Shown: piece by piece, positions 1 through 7,260 of the stretch | How the letters are laid out: each line of letters opens with the position of its first letter | Numbering within the stretch: the stretch's first letter is position 1 | NCBI RefSeq assembly: GCF_014212055.1 | Contig: NZ_JACJVO010000036.1 | Coordinates: 62,001-126,000 of the forward strand | Direction: 5' to 3' | DNA length: 64,000 nt | DNA from: Cohnella zeiphila | GTDB lineage: Bacteria > Bacillota > Bacilli > Paenibacillales > Paenibacillaceae | Made by a program: the position numbers and the translations under genes | The notes under the pieces: generated by a model | Databases searched by the model: none | The model's input: the letters and a program-made list of their open reading frames with translations, nothing else | Told to the model about the DNA's origin: nothing

Positions 1-717
1 ACAGGCGCAGGGCGCGGCCTTGGACAAGCGATCGCGGTCGGATTGGCCGAAGCCGGCGCCGACGCGGCGCTCGTGACGAACCGAACGCCGGCGGAGGAGA
101 CGAAGCGGCGCATCGAATCCCTCGGCCGCCAGGCGATGGCGCTAACGGCCGACGTTGCGGACCGCAGCCGTCTGCCGGAGTTGGTGGAACGAACGGTCGA
201 ACGGTTTGGACGCATCGACATTCTGGTCAACAACGCGGGCATCATCAGACGAACACCCGCCGCGGAACATTCCTATGCGGATTGGCAGGAGGTGCTCGAC
301 GTCAATCTCAATTCCGTGTTTGTGCTCAGCCAGCTGGCGGGCCGGCGGATGATCGAACAGGGAGCGGGCAAAATCATCAACATCGCGTCGATGCTGTCGT
401 TCCAGGGAGGCATCAACGTGCCGGGCTATACGGCAAGCAAGCACGCGGTGGCCGGACTGACGAAGGCGCTGGCTACCGAATGGGCGCCGAAGGGGATTCA
501 GGTGAATGCGATCGCGCCGGGCTACATGAGCACCGACAATACCGAAGCGCTGCGTGCCGACGAGAATCGCAGCCGCCAGATTCTCGAAAGGATTCCGGCG
601 GGACGCTGGGGCGCGGACACCGACCTGGTCGGCCCCGCCGTGTTCCTGGCGTCCGCCGCGTCGGATTACATGAACGGCCATGTGCTGTGCGTCGACGGCG
701 GCTGGATGGTGCGTTAA
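1..717 (+). CDS. kduD: KduD-like SDR dehydrogenase, 5' end cut by window
   Basis: Short-chain dehydrogenase/reductase. The frame is open from base 1, which already encodes the NAD-binding motif TGAGRGLG, so the true start lies a few codons upstream of the window; the internal TTG at 43 is not the start. The catalytic Ser (IINIAS), Tyr and Lys (GYTASK) are present, followed by VNAIAPGYM and a C-terminal ASDYMNGHVLCVDGGW. This wording is very close to 2-dehydro-3-deoxy-D-gluconate 5-dehydrogenase (KduD), which reduces the 2,5-diketo-3-deoxygluconate formed in uronate and pectin breakdown. An IclR regulator follows after a terminator. KduD-like SDRs also act on other 3-deoxy-2-keto acids, so the substrate is inferred. 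It is separate from the downstream operon. Confidence 0.85.
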   Translation, partial: TGAGRGLGQAIAVGLAEAGADAALVTNRTPAEETKRRIESLGRQAMALTADVADRSRLPELVERTVERFGRIDILVNNAGIIRRTPAAEHSYADWQEVLDVNLNSVFVLSQLAGRRMIEQGAGKIINIASMLSFQGGINVPGYTASKHAVAGLTKALATEWAPKGIQVNAIAPGYMSTDNTEALRADENRSRQILERIPAGRWGADTDLVGPAVFLASAASDYMNGHVLCVDGGWMVR

Positions 718-788
718 AAGACAGGTTCGACGCAAGGAGAAAAGAATTATGCCGGGTCGGTAAGCAAGCATAGTGCCGGCTCCGTTAG

Positions 789-820
789 CAGCCCTCCGCT
801 TTTTGGGAGGGCTGTTTTGT
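789..820 (+). terminator. Rho-independent terminator after kduD-like gene
   Basis: Nine-base stem (CAGCCCTCC at 789-797 with GGAGGGCTG at 806-814) and a short loop, followed by TTTTGTATTT. It ends transcription of the SDR gene 72 bases after its stop codon. Confidence 0.8.
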
Positions 821-831
821 ATTTCTGAGCA

Positions 832-961
832 AGACGCATACGTGCACGTAATGGTGCGGTATTCCGGAACTCCCGGCGCGGCGGCGCCGATCATCTGGTA
901 CGAGGACGACTTCTTCGCCGGCAAGCCGGCCGCCGCGGTGCATTCGCCTGGATACGGCAAA
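832..961 (+). pseudogene. Decayed fragment of a GH42 beta-galactosidase gene
   Basis: About 130 bases match, by eye at close to nine bases in ten, the part of the intact GH42 gene around 17120-17247. That part encodes the segment leading into WYEDDFFAGKPAASVHS. The fragment still reads IIWYEDDFFAGKPAAAVHS at 890-946. It carries an in-frame TAA at 849-851 and two extra bases near 880 that shift the frame, and homology stops on both sides. It has no start, promoter or catalytic part and cannot make a product. It is probably a leftover of a duplicated or deleted galactosidase gene. The rest of 718-1067 holds only the terminator and the IclR operator. Confidence 0.8.
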
Positions 962-1029
962 GCGGATTCGACAGATGAATAGCTTATGGCGCAAGGAAAG
1001 AGTATCTGTTACAATAATATAGTACATAG

Positions 1030-1044
1030 TTTTATATTATAAAA
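1030..1044. promoter_or_regulatory. Palindromic operator upstream of iclR-type gene
   Basis: TTTTATATTATAAAA is a perfect dyad around one central base, 23 bases before the IclR-family ATG. A near-identical dyad lies at 1886-1900 before the pentonate operon. IclR proteins bind short palindromes as dimers and usually control themselves and an adjacent operon, so this is probably the autoregulatory site. Confidence 0.55.
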
Positions 1045-1067
1045 TCAAGGAGCCTATCTATCGATTT

Positions 1068-1826
1068 ATGCCGATCATTCAGTCTCTCGACCGTGCGCTT
1101 AACATTCTGGATTTGTTCGACGAGAATCACCGCGAATTGAAAATTACCGAGATCAGCGCGCGAATGGGCCTGCACAAAAGCACGGTTCACTCCCTGCTCA
1201 AGACGCTGCAGCTGCATCGATATATCGAGCAGGACGAGCACGGTCTGTACCGGCTCGGCATGCGTCTGCTCGAGAAGGGACAGTTGCTGCTGCAAGGCTT
1301 CGATATTCGCGAGATCGCTGGCGGTCCGTTGCGAGAGCTGTCCGACGAAACGGGGCAGAGCGTGCATTTGGTCATTCGGGACGGGGCGCAAGGCGTCTAT
1401 ATCGACAAAGTCGAGGGAAGCAGAGCCGCGATCCGCTATTCCCGGATCGGGCGCCGCGTTCCCCTGCACAGCAGCGCAGTCGGCAAGGTTCTGGCCGCCT
1501 TTATGCCCGACGCGGAACGGGAGCGTCTGCTGAAGAACTATGAATATTCCCGCCACACGCCTCATACGATTGCGAGCGAGGCGGCTTTTCGCGACGAGCT
1601 GCGATCCGTGCGGGACAAGGGTGTCGCTTACGACAGGGAGGAAAACGAGCCCGGCGTGCGCTGCGCGTCGGCGCCGGTATACGATCATGCCGGAAACGTC
1701 GCGGCGGCCATCAGCATATCGACAATGGCCGCCACGGTGGACGACGAGGAATTGGCTTCGTTCGCCAGGCGGCTCAGCGAGACGGCGGATCGAATCTCGT
1801 CCGGTCTCGGCTTTCGCCGGAAATAA
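1068..1826 (+). CDS. IclR-family transcriptional regulator (KdgR-like)
   Basis: 252-residue cytoplasmic regulator of normal IclR length. The N-terminal winged helix-turn-helix (about residues 5-65) includes EISARMGLHKSTVHSLLKTL. It is followed by the IclR effector domain with GQSVHLVIRDGAQGVYIDKV and VPLHSSAVGKVLAAFMP, typical of KdgR/GylR-type members that bind small organic acids such as 2-keto-3-deoxy sugar acids. ATG 1068 is the best start; AAGGAG at about 1047 is rather far upstream. It stands between the kduD-like gene and the pentonate operon, with matching dyads before itself (1030) and before the operon (1886). This suggests local repression relieved by a keto-deoxy acid. The effector is inferred. 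Confidence 0.85.
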   Translation: MPIIQSLDRALNILDLFDENHRELKITEISARMGLHKSTVHSLLKTLQLHRYIEQDEHGLYRLGMRLLEKGQLLLQGFDIREIAGGPLRELSDETGQSVHLVIRDGAQGVYIDKVEGSRAAIRYSRIGRRVPLHSSAVGKVLAAFMPDAERERLLKNYEYSRHTPHTIASEAAFRDELRSVRDKGVAYDREENEPGVRCASAPVYDHAGNVAAAISISTMAATVDDEELASFARRLSETADRISSGLGFRRK

Positions 1827-1866
1827 GGCAACCCTCGCAGACGTTTCTGCGTCTTGCCTTTTTCTG
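1825..1866 (+). terminator. Rho-independent terminator after iclR-type gene
   Basis: Outer stem AAGGCAA/TTGCCTT with an inner stem CGCAGA/TCTGCG, followed by a T run at 1859-1864. It separates the regulator from the downstream operon. Confidence 0.7.
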
Positions 1867-1885
1867 CTTATAAATCAGAACGCGG

Positions 1886-1900
1886 TTTTATAATGTAAAA
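1886..1900. promoter_or_regulatory. Operator-like dyad before the pentonate operon
   Basis: TTTTATAATGTAAAA differs at only two positions from the dyad at 1030-1044 and sits 24 bases before the FAH-family start codon. It is a candidate binding site for the IclR-family regulator. Confidence 0.5.
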
Positions 1901-1924
1901 CAATTGAATGGAGGCGATGCTCTC

Positions 1925-2830
1925 ATGCTTATCTTCCGTTATCGAGACGGGACGAATCTGAATCTGGCAGTGCGGGTGGAGGACGGCTCGGCGTATCGGC
2001 TGGAAGCTTCCGATCTGATGGCGTTGGTCCGGCAGGCAAGGGCAGCGGGCCAAACGACGGAGGAATACGTCCGGTCGCGGCTGCGAGAAAGCCGGCGTAT
2101 CGAGGCTCCTGCCCATTCGCTCGATCTGGCGACGCCGCTGGACGCGCCGGAGGTATGGGCGGCCGGCGTTACTTACCAACGAAGCCGCGAGGCAAGAAAT
2201 TTCGAAGCCGCGGAAGGCAGGACGGACGCCGAGACGTTCTACGACAAAGTGTACGACGCCGAGCGGCCGGAGCTGTTCATGAAGTCGACTGCGGCCCGAA
2301 CGGTCGGACCCGGAGAGCGCGTTTGCCTGCGGAGCGATTCCTCCTGGCAGGTGCCGGAAGCGGAACTGGGGCTTGTGCTGGACCGAACGGGCGCGGTCGT
2401 CGGCTATACGGTCGGCAACGACATGAGCTGCCGCGATATTGAGGGGCAGAACCCTTTATATCTGCCGCAAGCCAAGATTTGGAGACGTTCCTGCGCCATC
2501 GGTCCGTTCGTGCGGCTGGCGGAGACCGTGGAGGATCCCTATTCTCTCGGCATAGCCTGCCGCATATACCGGGACGGGGCGAAAGTCGTTGAAGAGACGG
2601 CGAATACAAGCCAACTCAAACGCCGGTTGGACGAGCTTGTCCGCTTCTTGAAGCGGGACAACGAGCTGTTCGACGGAACGGTGCTGCTGACCGGAACGTG
2701 TCTCGTCCCGCCGAACCAATTTACGCTGCGGTCGGGCGATCGGATCGAGATCGAGATCGAAGGAATCGGCACGCTGGCGAACACGGCGGTCTATGCGAAT
2801 GAGATAGAACCGGAGCTTGTAAGCGAATAG
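1925..2830 (+). CDS. FAH-family 2-keto-3-deoxypentonate dehydratase
   Basis: 301-residue fumarylacetoacetate-hydrolase-fold enzyme. It most resembles 2-dehydro-3-deoxy-D-arabinonate dehydratase (archaeal KdaD type), which turns 2-keto-3-deoxypentonate into 2-oxoglutarate semialdehyde. Matching segments are [41 protein letters not shown] with the metal-site glutamates, [21 protein letters not shown] and [10 protein letters not shown]. The start is set at ATG 1925 because GGAGG (1910-1914) is well spaced from it; an upstream in-frame ATG at 1904 has no such site. It leads an operon with an aldehyde dehydrogenase (13 bases on) and a xylonate-type dehydratase, exactly the remaining Weimberg steps. 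A diketo-deoxyfuconate hydrolase role is a less likely alternative. Confidence 0.85.
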   Translation: MLIFRYRDGTNLNLAVRVEDGSAYRLEASDLMALVRQARAAGQTTEEYVRSRLRESRRIEAPAHSLDLATPLDAPEVWAAGVTYQRSREARNFEAAEGRTDAETFYDKVYDAERPELFMKSTAARTVGPGERVCLRSDSSWQVPEAELGLVLDRTGAVVGYTVGNDMSCRDIEGQNPLYLPQAKIWRRSCAIGPFVRLAETVEDPYSLGIACRIYRDGAKVVEETANTSQLKRRLDELVRFLKRDNELFDGTVLLTGTCLVPPNQFTLRSGDRIEIEIEGIGTLANTAVYANEIEPELVSE

Positions 2831-2843
2831 GGAGGACGATTCG

Positions 2844-4319
2844 ATGACGAAATATGAAGAAAATGCCGAGACCATGACTGTCGACAATTATATCGGCGGC
2901 GAATGGCGGCCGCCGGCTTCCGGCCGCCGGGTACCGAGCACGAACCCGGCCCGCAGGAGCGAGACGGTCGGATTTGCGCCCGATTCGGACCGGGCCGATC
3001 TCGAAGCGGCGGTCGCGGCGGCCGACTCGGCTAGGCGGGCTTGGCGGAAGCTGGCCGGCGCCCAGCGCGGAGCGCTGCTGTTCAAGGCGGCGGATCTGCT
3101 GGAGAGCCGCATGGAAGAGATCGGGCGGGCCATGACGCGGGAGATGGGCAAGACGATCGGCGAGGCGAAGGGCGAAACGGCGCGAGGCGCTGCCATCCTT
3201 CGCTACTATGCCGGCGAAGGCATGCGTCCGGTCGGCGACGTCATTCCGTCGACGGACGCGGACGCGCTCATGTACACGACCCGCGTCCCGCTTGGCGTGG
3301 TCGGCGTGATCTCGCCGTGGAATTTCCCGGTGGCGATTCCGCTCTGGAAGATCGCGCCGGCCTTGATCTACGGGAACACGGTTGTTTGGAAGCCTGCGAT
3401 CGAGACCGCCGTCACCGCCGCTCTCGTGATGGAGTGCTTTCACGCGGCCGGTTTTCCGGCGGGAGTTCTGAATATGGTCATGGGCGACGGAGCCGTCATC
3501 GGCCAGGGCATTGCCGAGCATCCCGGCATCCACGGCGTGACGTTCACGGGATCCAACGCGGTCGGCAAGCGAGTCGGTCAGATCGCGCTGGCGCGCGGCG
3601 CGAAATATCAGCTGGAGATGGGCGGCAAAAATCCGATCGTCGTCGCCGCCGACGCCGATCTCGACCTGGCAGCGGAAGCGACAATCAGCGGCGGGCTGAG
3701 ATCCACCGGTCAGAAGTGCACGGCCACCAGCCGCGTCATTGTCGTGCGCGACGTTTACGAGCCCTTTAAAGAGAAGCTGCTGGCCAAGATCAAATCGCTG
3801 CGGATCGGCGACGGTCTGGATGCGGACACTTGGCTTGGCCCTTGCGCGAGCCAGAAGCAGTATGAGACGGTACTCGAATATATTCGCAAAGGGAGGGAAG
3901 AAGGGGCAGAGCTTCTCGTCGGAGGCGAGCGGCCGGGCGATCCTGCGCTTGCGGACGGCTTCTTCGTCTCTCCCGCCGTTTTTGACCGGGTGACGGCTGG
4001 GATGACCATCGCGCGGGAGGAAATTTTCGGACCGGTGCTGGCGTTGATGGAAGCGCGCGACCTGGAGGAAGCGATCGAGCTGGCGAACGACACGGATTTC
4101 GGGCTCAGCGCTTCGCTCTATACGCGCGATCTTGCGAACGCACTGACGTTCGCCCGGGAGTCGGAAGCGGGTCTCGTCCGTGTCAATGCGGAGACGGCAG
4201 GCGTCGAGCTGCAAGCTCCGTTCGGCGGAATGAAAGGTTCCAGCTCCCATTCGCGCGAACAAGGACAAGCGGCAATCGAGTTCTTCACGGAGATCAAGAC
4301 GGTGTTCGTCAAGCCCTGA
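2844..4319 (+). CDS. NAD(P)-dependent 2-oxoglutarate semialdehyde-type dehydrogenase
   Basis: 491-residue aldehyde dehydrogenase of standard length, cytoplasmic. Catalytic Cys292 lies in [11 protein letters not shown] and the general-base Glu258 in [25 protein letters not shown], the glycine motif [11 protein letters not shown] and [10 protein letters not shown] are also present. It matches the 2,5-dioxovalerate (2-oxoglutarate semialdehyde) dehydrogenase branch, which makes 2-oxoglutarate and NAD(P)H as the last step of oxidative pentose breakdown. The start at 2844 follows GGGAGGA by seven bases. It lies between the FAH dehydratase and the xylonate-type dehydratase with short gaps, so the three are co-transcribed. 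Succinate-semialdehyde dehydrogenase is a possible alternative by family, but the neighbours argue against it. Confidence 0.88.
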   Translation: MTKYEENAETMTVDNYIGGEWRPPASGRRVPSTNPARRSETVGFAPDSDRADLEAAVAAADSARRAWRKLAGAQRGALLFKAADLLESRMEEIGRAMTREMGKTIGEAKGETARGAAILRYYAGEGMRPVGDVIPSTDADALMYTTRVPLGVVGVISPWNFPVAIPLWKIAPALIYGNTVVWKPAIETAVTAALVMECFHAAGFPAGVLNMVMGDGAVIGQGIAEHPGIHGVTFTGSNAVGKRVGQIALARGAKYQLEMGGKNPIVVAADADLDLAAEATISGGLRSTGQKCTATSRVIVVRDVYEPFKEKLLAKIKSLRIGDGLDADTWLGPCASQKQYETVLEYIRKGREEGAELLVGGERPGDPALADGFFVSPAVFDRVTAGMTIAREEIFGPVLALMEARDLEEAIELANDTDFGLSASLYTRDLANALTFARESEAGLVRVNAETAGVELQAPFGGMKGSSSHSREQGQAAIEFFTEIKTVFVKP

Positions 4320-4336
4320 ACGGGAGGAGGAAGGTC

Positions 4337-6364
4337 ATGGACGAACGGCTAAGGGAAGTGATGGGGCCGGAGGAAGAGACGTATTTCGAAGTCGAGACGC
4401 ATGCGCCGGGTCCGTCGGGCAAGCTGCCGCTTACGCCGGAGCTTCTGTTGAATTCGCCGAGCGGCGATCTGTTCGGGTGGAGCCAGAACGTCGGGATGGG
4501 CTGGCGGCCGGACCGGCTGCAGGGACGAGAGATTCTCATTCTGGGCACGCTTGGCGGCATTCGCAACGAAGACGGAACGCCGGCGGCACTCGGCTATCAT
4601 ACCGGGCATTGGGAGATCGGGCTTCTCATGAGGGCGGCTGCGGAAGAGATCGCGAAGGCCGGATGCATCCCGTTCGCCGGCTATGTCAGCGATCCGTGCG
4701 ACGGCCGGTCGCAGGGCACGACGGGGATGTTCGATTCGCTGCCTTACCGCAACGACGCGGCTATAGTCATGCGCCGTCTGATTCGTTCCCTGCCGACGCG
4801 CCAAGCCGTCCTTGGCGTGGCGACTTGCGACAAAGGGCTGCCCGCCATGATGCTGGCTCTCGCCGGCATGAAGAATCTGCCGGGCGTGATCGTGCCGGGC
4901 GGGGTCACTCTCCCGCCGACGCATGGGGAAGACGCCGGCAAGATTCAGACCATCGGCGCCCGATACGCGAATGGCGAGCTGACGCTGGAGGCGGCCGCCG
5001 ATCTCGGCTGCCGCGCCTGCGCTACGCCCGGCGGCGGCTGCCAGTTCCTGGGCACGGCCGGAACGGCGCAGGTCGTGGCCGAGGCGATGGGAATGACGGT
5101 GCCCCACGCCGCGCTTGCGCCGTCGGGCCAACCGGTATGGACGGCGATGGCGCGGCAATCCGCACGCGCCGCAATGGCCCTGGCGAAGCGCGGCTTGACC
5201 TTGGGCGACCTGTTGACGGACGCTTCCATTCGCAACGCCATGGCCGTTCATGCGGCCTTCGGCGGCTCGACCAACTTGCTGCTTCACATTCCCGCGATCG
5301 CGCAAGCGGCGGGGCTTGCCGTTCCGGATGCCGGGGATTGGGCGGAGGTGAACCGCAGCGTGCCGCGTCTGGTCAGCGTGCTTCCGAACGGACCTGTCCC
5401 TCATCCGACGGTGCGCGTGTTCCTGGCCGGCGGCGTACCGGAGGTCATGCTGCATCTGCGCCGCCTTGGCGTTCTGGATGAGAGCGCTCTTACGGCGTCC
5501 GGGATGCATCTGGGAGCGGTGCTGGACTGGTGGGAGACGTCCGAACGGCGGCTCCGGATGAGAGCTTGGCTGTCCGAGAAGGAAGGGATCGATCCGGACA
5601 GCGTCATCTACAGTCCCGAAAGCGCGCGCGCAGCCGGTCTGACGCCAACGGTCACCTTCCCGACCGGCAATTTGGCGCCGGAAGGCTCCGTGATCAAATC
5701 GACCGCTCTCGATCCGGCGGTTCTTGACGCCGATGGCGTATTCCGGCATATCGGCCGCGTTAAGGTGTTTACGACCGAGCGCGATGCGATTCGCGCGATC
5801 AAAACCGGGGGGATCTCCGCAGGCGACATCATGGCGCTGATCGGGCGCGGACCTTCCGGAACCGGGATGGAGGAAACGTACCAGTTGACGTCCGCGCTGA
5901 AGCATCTATCGTTCGGCAAGCAGGTGTCGCTGATTACCGATGCCCGCTTCTCCGGCGTATCGACGGGCGCCTGCATTGGCCACGTCGGGCCCGAAGCGTT
6001 GGCGGGCGGGCCGATCGGGAGGCTTCGGGACGGCGACTGGGTCGACATCCTCGTCGACACTCGCAAGCTGGAAGGCCGAATCGAGATGGTCGGTTGCGGC
6101 GAGCCGCCGGATTCGCCGGAGGCCGGGACGGCGATTCTGGCGGCGAGGCTGCCGCATCCCGGTCTGGCGGCCGATCCGGAACTGCCGGACGATACGCGGC
6201 TGTGGGCGGCGCTTCAGGCGGCCAGCGGCGGCACCTGGAAGGGGTGCGTCTACGACATCGACCGGATCGTCAAGACGTTGGAGGCCGGCATGCGAGCGCT
6301 CGCAACGGCAGGCGGAACACCCGAGTCCGATCCGCCTATCCGAAAGGAGGATCATCATCCATGA
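4337..6364 (+). CDS. yjhG: D-xylonate dehydratase, YjhG/YagF type (IlvD/Edd family)
   Basis: 675-residue iron-sulfur dehydratase, the extended YjhG/YagF form rather than the roughly 570-residue IlvD form. It removes water from D-xylonate to give 2-keto-3-deoxy-xylonate. The candidate cluster cysteines are Cys121 ([13 protein letters not shown]), Cys164 ([12 protein letters not shown]) and Cys235 ([12 protein letters not shown]). Long blocks agree with E. coli YjhG, for example [35 protein letters not shown] and [31 protein letters not shown] precedes ATG 4337. The stop overlaps the start of the esterase gene by four bases (ATGA), showing tight co-translation. With the two upstream genes it supplies the core of the Weimberg pathway; the xylose dehydrogenase and lactonase are not visible. 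Confidence 0.92.
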   Translation: MDERLREVMGPEEETYFEVETHAPGPSGKLPLTPELLLNSPSGDLFGWSQNVGMGWRPDRLQGREILILGTLGGIRNEDGTPAALGYHTGHWEIGLLMRAAAEEIAKAGCIPFAGYVSDPCDGRSQGTTGMFDSLPYRNDAAIVMRRLIRSLPTRQAVLGVATCDKGLPAMMLALAGMKNLPGVIVPGGVTLPPTHGEDAGKIQTIGARYANGELTLEAAADLGCRACATPGGGCQFLGTAGTAQVVAEAMGMTVPHAALAPSGQPVWTAMARQSARAAMALAKRGLTLGDLLTDASIRNAMAVHAAFGGSTNLLLHIPAIAQAAGLAVPDAGDWAEVNRSVPRLVSVLPNGPVPHPTVRVFLAGGVPEVMLHLRRLGVLDESALTASGMHLGAVLDWWETSERRLRMRAWLSEKEGIDPDSVIYSPESARAAGLTPTVTFPTGNLAPEGSVIKSTALDPAVLDADGVFRHIGRVKVFTTERDAIRAIKTGGISAGDIMALIGRGPSGTGMEETYQLTSALKHLSFGKQVSLITDARFSGVSTGACIGHVGPEALAGGPIGRLRDGDWVDILVDTRKLEGRIEMVGCGEPPDSPEAGTAILAARLPHPGLAADPELPDDTRLWAALQAASGGTWKGCVYDIDRIVKTLEAGMRALATAGGTPESDPPIRKEDHHP

Positions 6365-7134
6365 AGGCTGTCGCTCCGCCAGGATTTGATCAAGTCCAGG
6401 AAAATAGCCGGCAGGGCCAAATAGATACCGTCGAATATTTTTCCGCGACGGTCGGCAATCCCCGTAAAACGATGATTTATTTGCCTCCGGGATTTTCCGG
6501 GCACCGGCGGTATCCCGTTCTATACCTTCTGCACGGCATAGGAGGGGACGAAGCCGAGTGGTCCCGTTACGGCAGATTGCGGGAGATTCTGGACAATCTG
6601 TATGCCGCCGGCAAGCTTGCGCCGATGATCGTCGTTCTGCCTAACGGCCGAGCAATGCCGGATGACCGAGTCGGAGGCGACATCTTCGATCCTGAGAAGG
6701 TCAAATCGTTCGAGACGTTCGAATCCGATCTGCTTCATGACTTGATTCCTTTCATCGAATCAAACTACCCGGCAGAGACAGCGCGGGAGAAGCGGGCGCT
6801 GGCCGGTCTTTCCATGGGCGGGGGGCAAGCGCTGAATATCGGTCTTGGCCATCTCGAATGCTTCGCCTGGATCGGGGCTTTTTCTCCCGCGCCGAACACA
6901 AGGGAGCCCGAGCTGCTCTTGCCGAACCCGGAGGAAGCTTCGGCCCGTCTCCGGCTGCTTTGGCTTTCGTGCGGCGACCGGGACGATCTCAAGCCGATCA
7001 GCGACCGGACGCACGCCTATTTGACGGAATGTCAGGTGCCGCACCTATGGCGCGAAGAAAGCGGCGGCCACGATTGGAGCGTTTGGAAGAACGACCTGTA
7101 TCATTTTTCACAGCTTCTTTTCAAGAATGACTAA
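6361..7134 (+). CDS. CE1/feruloyl-esterase-like alpha/beta-hydrolase
   Basis: 257-residue esterase of the EstD/CE1 (putative esterase) family. The core starts with TMIYLPPGF and [14 protein letters not shown], has the nucleophile Ser151 in GLSMGGGQ, an acidic residue in CGDRDD and the catalytic His in SGGHDW. There is no signal peptide, so it probably acts in the cytoplasm on imported material, for example acetylated or feruloylated xylo-oligosaccharides. The start ATG 6361 is fixed by AAAGGAGG at 6343-6350 and overlaps the dehydratase stop; the longer in-frame opening upstream is not used. Being last in a pentonate operon fits a role in de-esterifying xylan-derived sugars. The exact ester substrate is not readable from sequence. 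Confidence 0.8.
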   Translation: MKAVAPPGFDQVQENSRQGQIDTVEYFSATVGNPRKTMIYLPPGFSGHRRYPVLYLLHGIGGDEAEWSRYGRLREILDNLYAAGKLAPMIVVLPNGRAMPDDRVGGDIFDPEKVKSFETFESDLLHDLIPFIESNYPAETAREKRALAGLSMGGGQALNIGLGHLECFAWIGAFSPAPNTREPELLLPNPEEASARLRLLWLSCGDRDDLKPISDRTHAYLTECQVPHLWREESGGHDWSVWKNDLYHFSQLLFKND

Positions 7135-7168
7135 TTGAGGCAACGAACGAACGGCCCGATTTTGACGC

Positions 7169-7198
7169 AGCCGCTGCCGATGGATGGCGCGGCTTTTT
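7169..7198 (+). terminator. Rho-independent terminator of the pentonate operon
   Basis: Stem AGCCGC..GCC with GGC.GCGGCT and a following T run (7194-7198), 35 bases after the esterase stop. Confidence 0.75.
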
Positions 7199-7235
7199 CG
7201 CCGTTTCCGGCGATTCGCCTTTATGTTATGTTTAA

Positions 7236-7250
7236 ATGAAAGCGGTACCG
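7236..7250 (+). promoter_or_regulatory. cre-like site before the AraC sensor gene
   Basis: ATGAAAGCGGTACCG fits the relaxed CcpA box (WTGNAANCGNWNNCW) except at the last base. It lies just upstream of the start at 7261, where a bound CcpA could block transcription. Match by eye only. Confidence 0.3.
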
Positions 7251-7260
7251 AATCCAAAAG

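Noticed and set aside
142-960. Antisense frame across the kduD-like gene and the intergenic region
   Set aside because: It runs over the terminator and the GH42 remnant and encodes nothing recognisable.
773-982. 69-codon frame including the WYEDDFFAGKP segment as a real small protein
   Set aside because: It crosses the terminator hairpin and contains a frameshifted piece of GH42; treated as a pseudogene.
1925-2830. FAH-family gene as 2,4-diketo-3-deoxy-L-fuconate hydrolase of a fucose pathway
   Set aside because: Sequence wording is closer to 2-keto-3-deoxyarabinonate dehydratase, and the co-operonic enzymes are those of the Weimberg route.
2721-4268. Long antisense open frame of 515 codons opposite the aldehyde dehydrogenase gene
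   Set aside because: GC-rich shadow of a well-supported gene; arginine/histidine-rich translation with no domain or ribosome site.
4349-5905. Long antisense open frame of 518 codons opposite the xylonate dehydratase gene
   Set aside because: Same reason: compositional shadow with low-complexity Arg-rich product.
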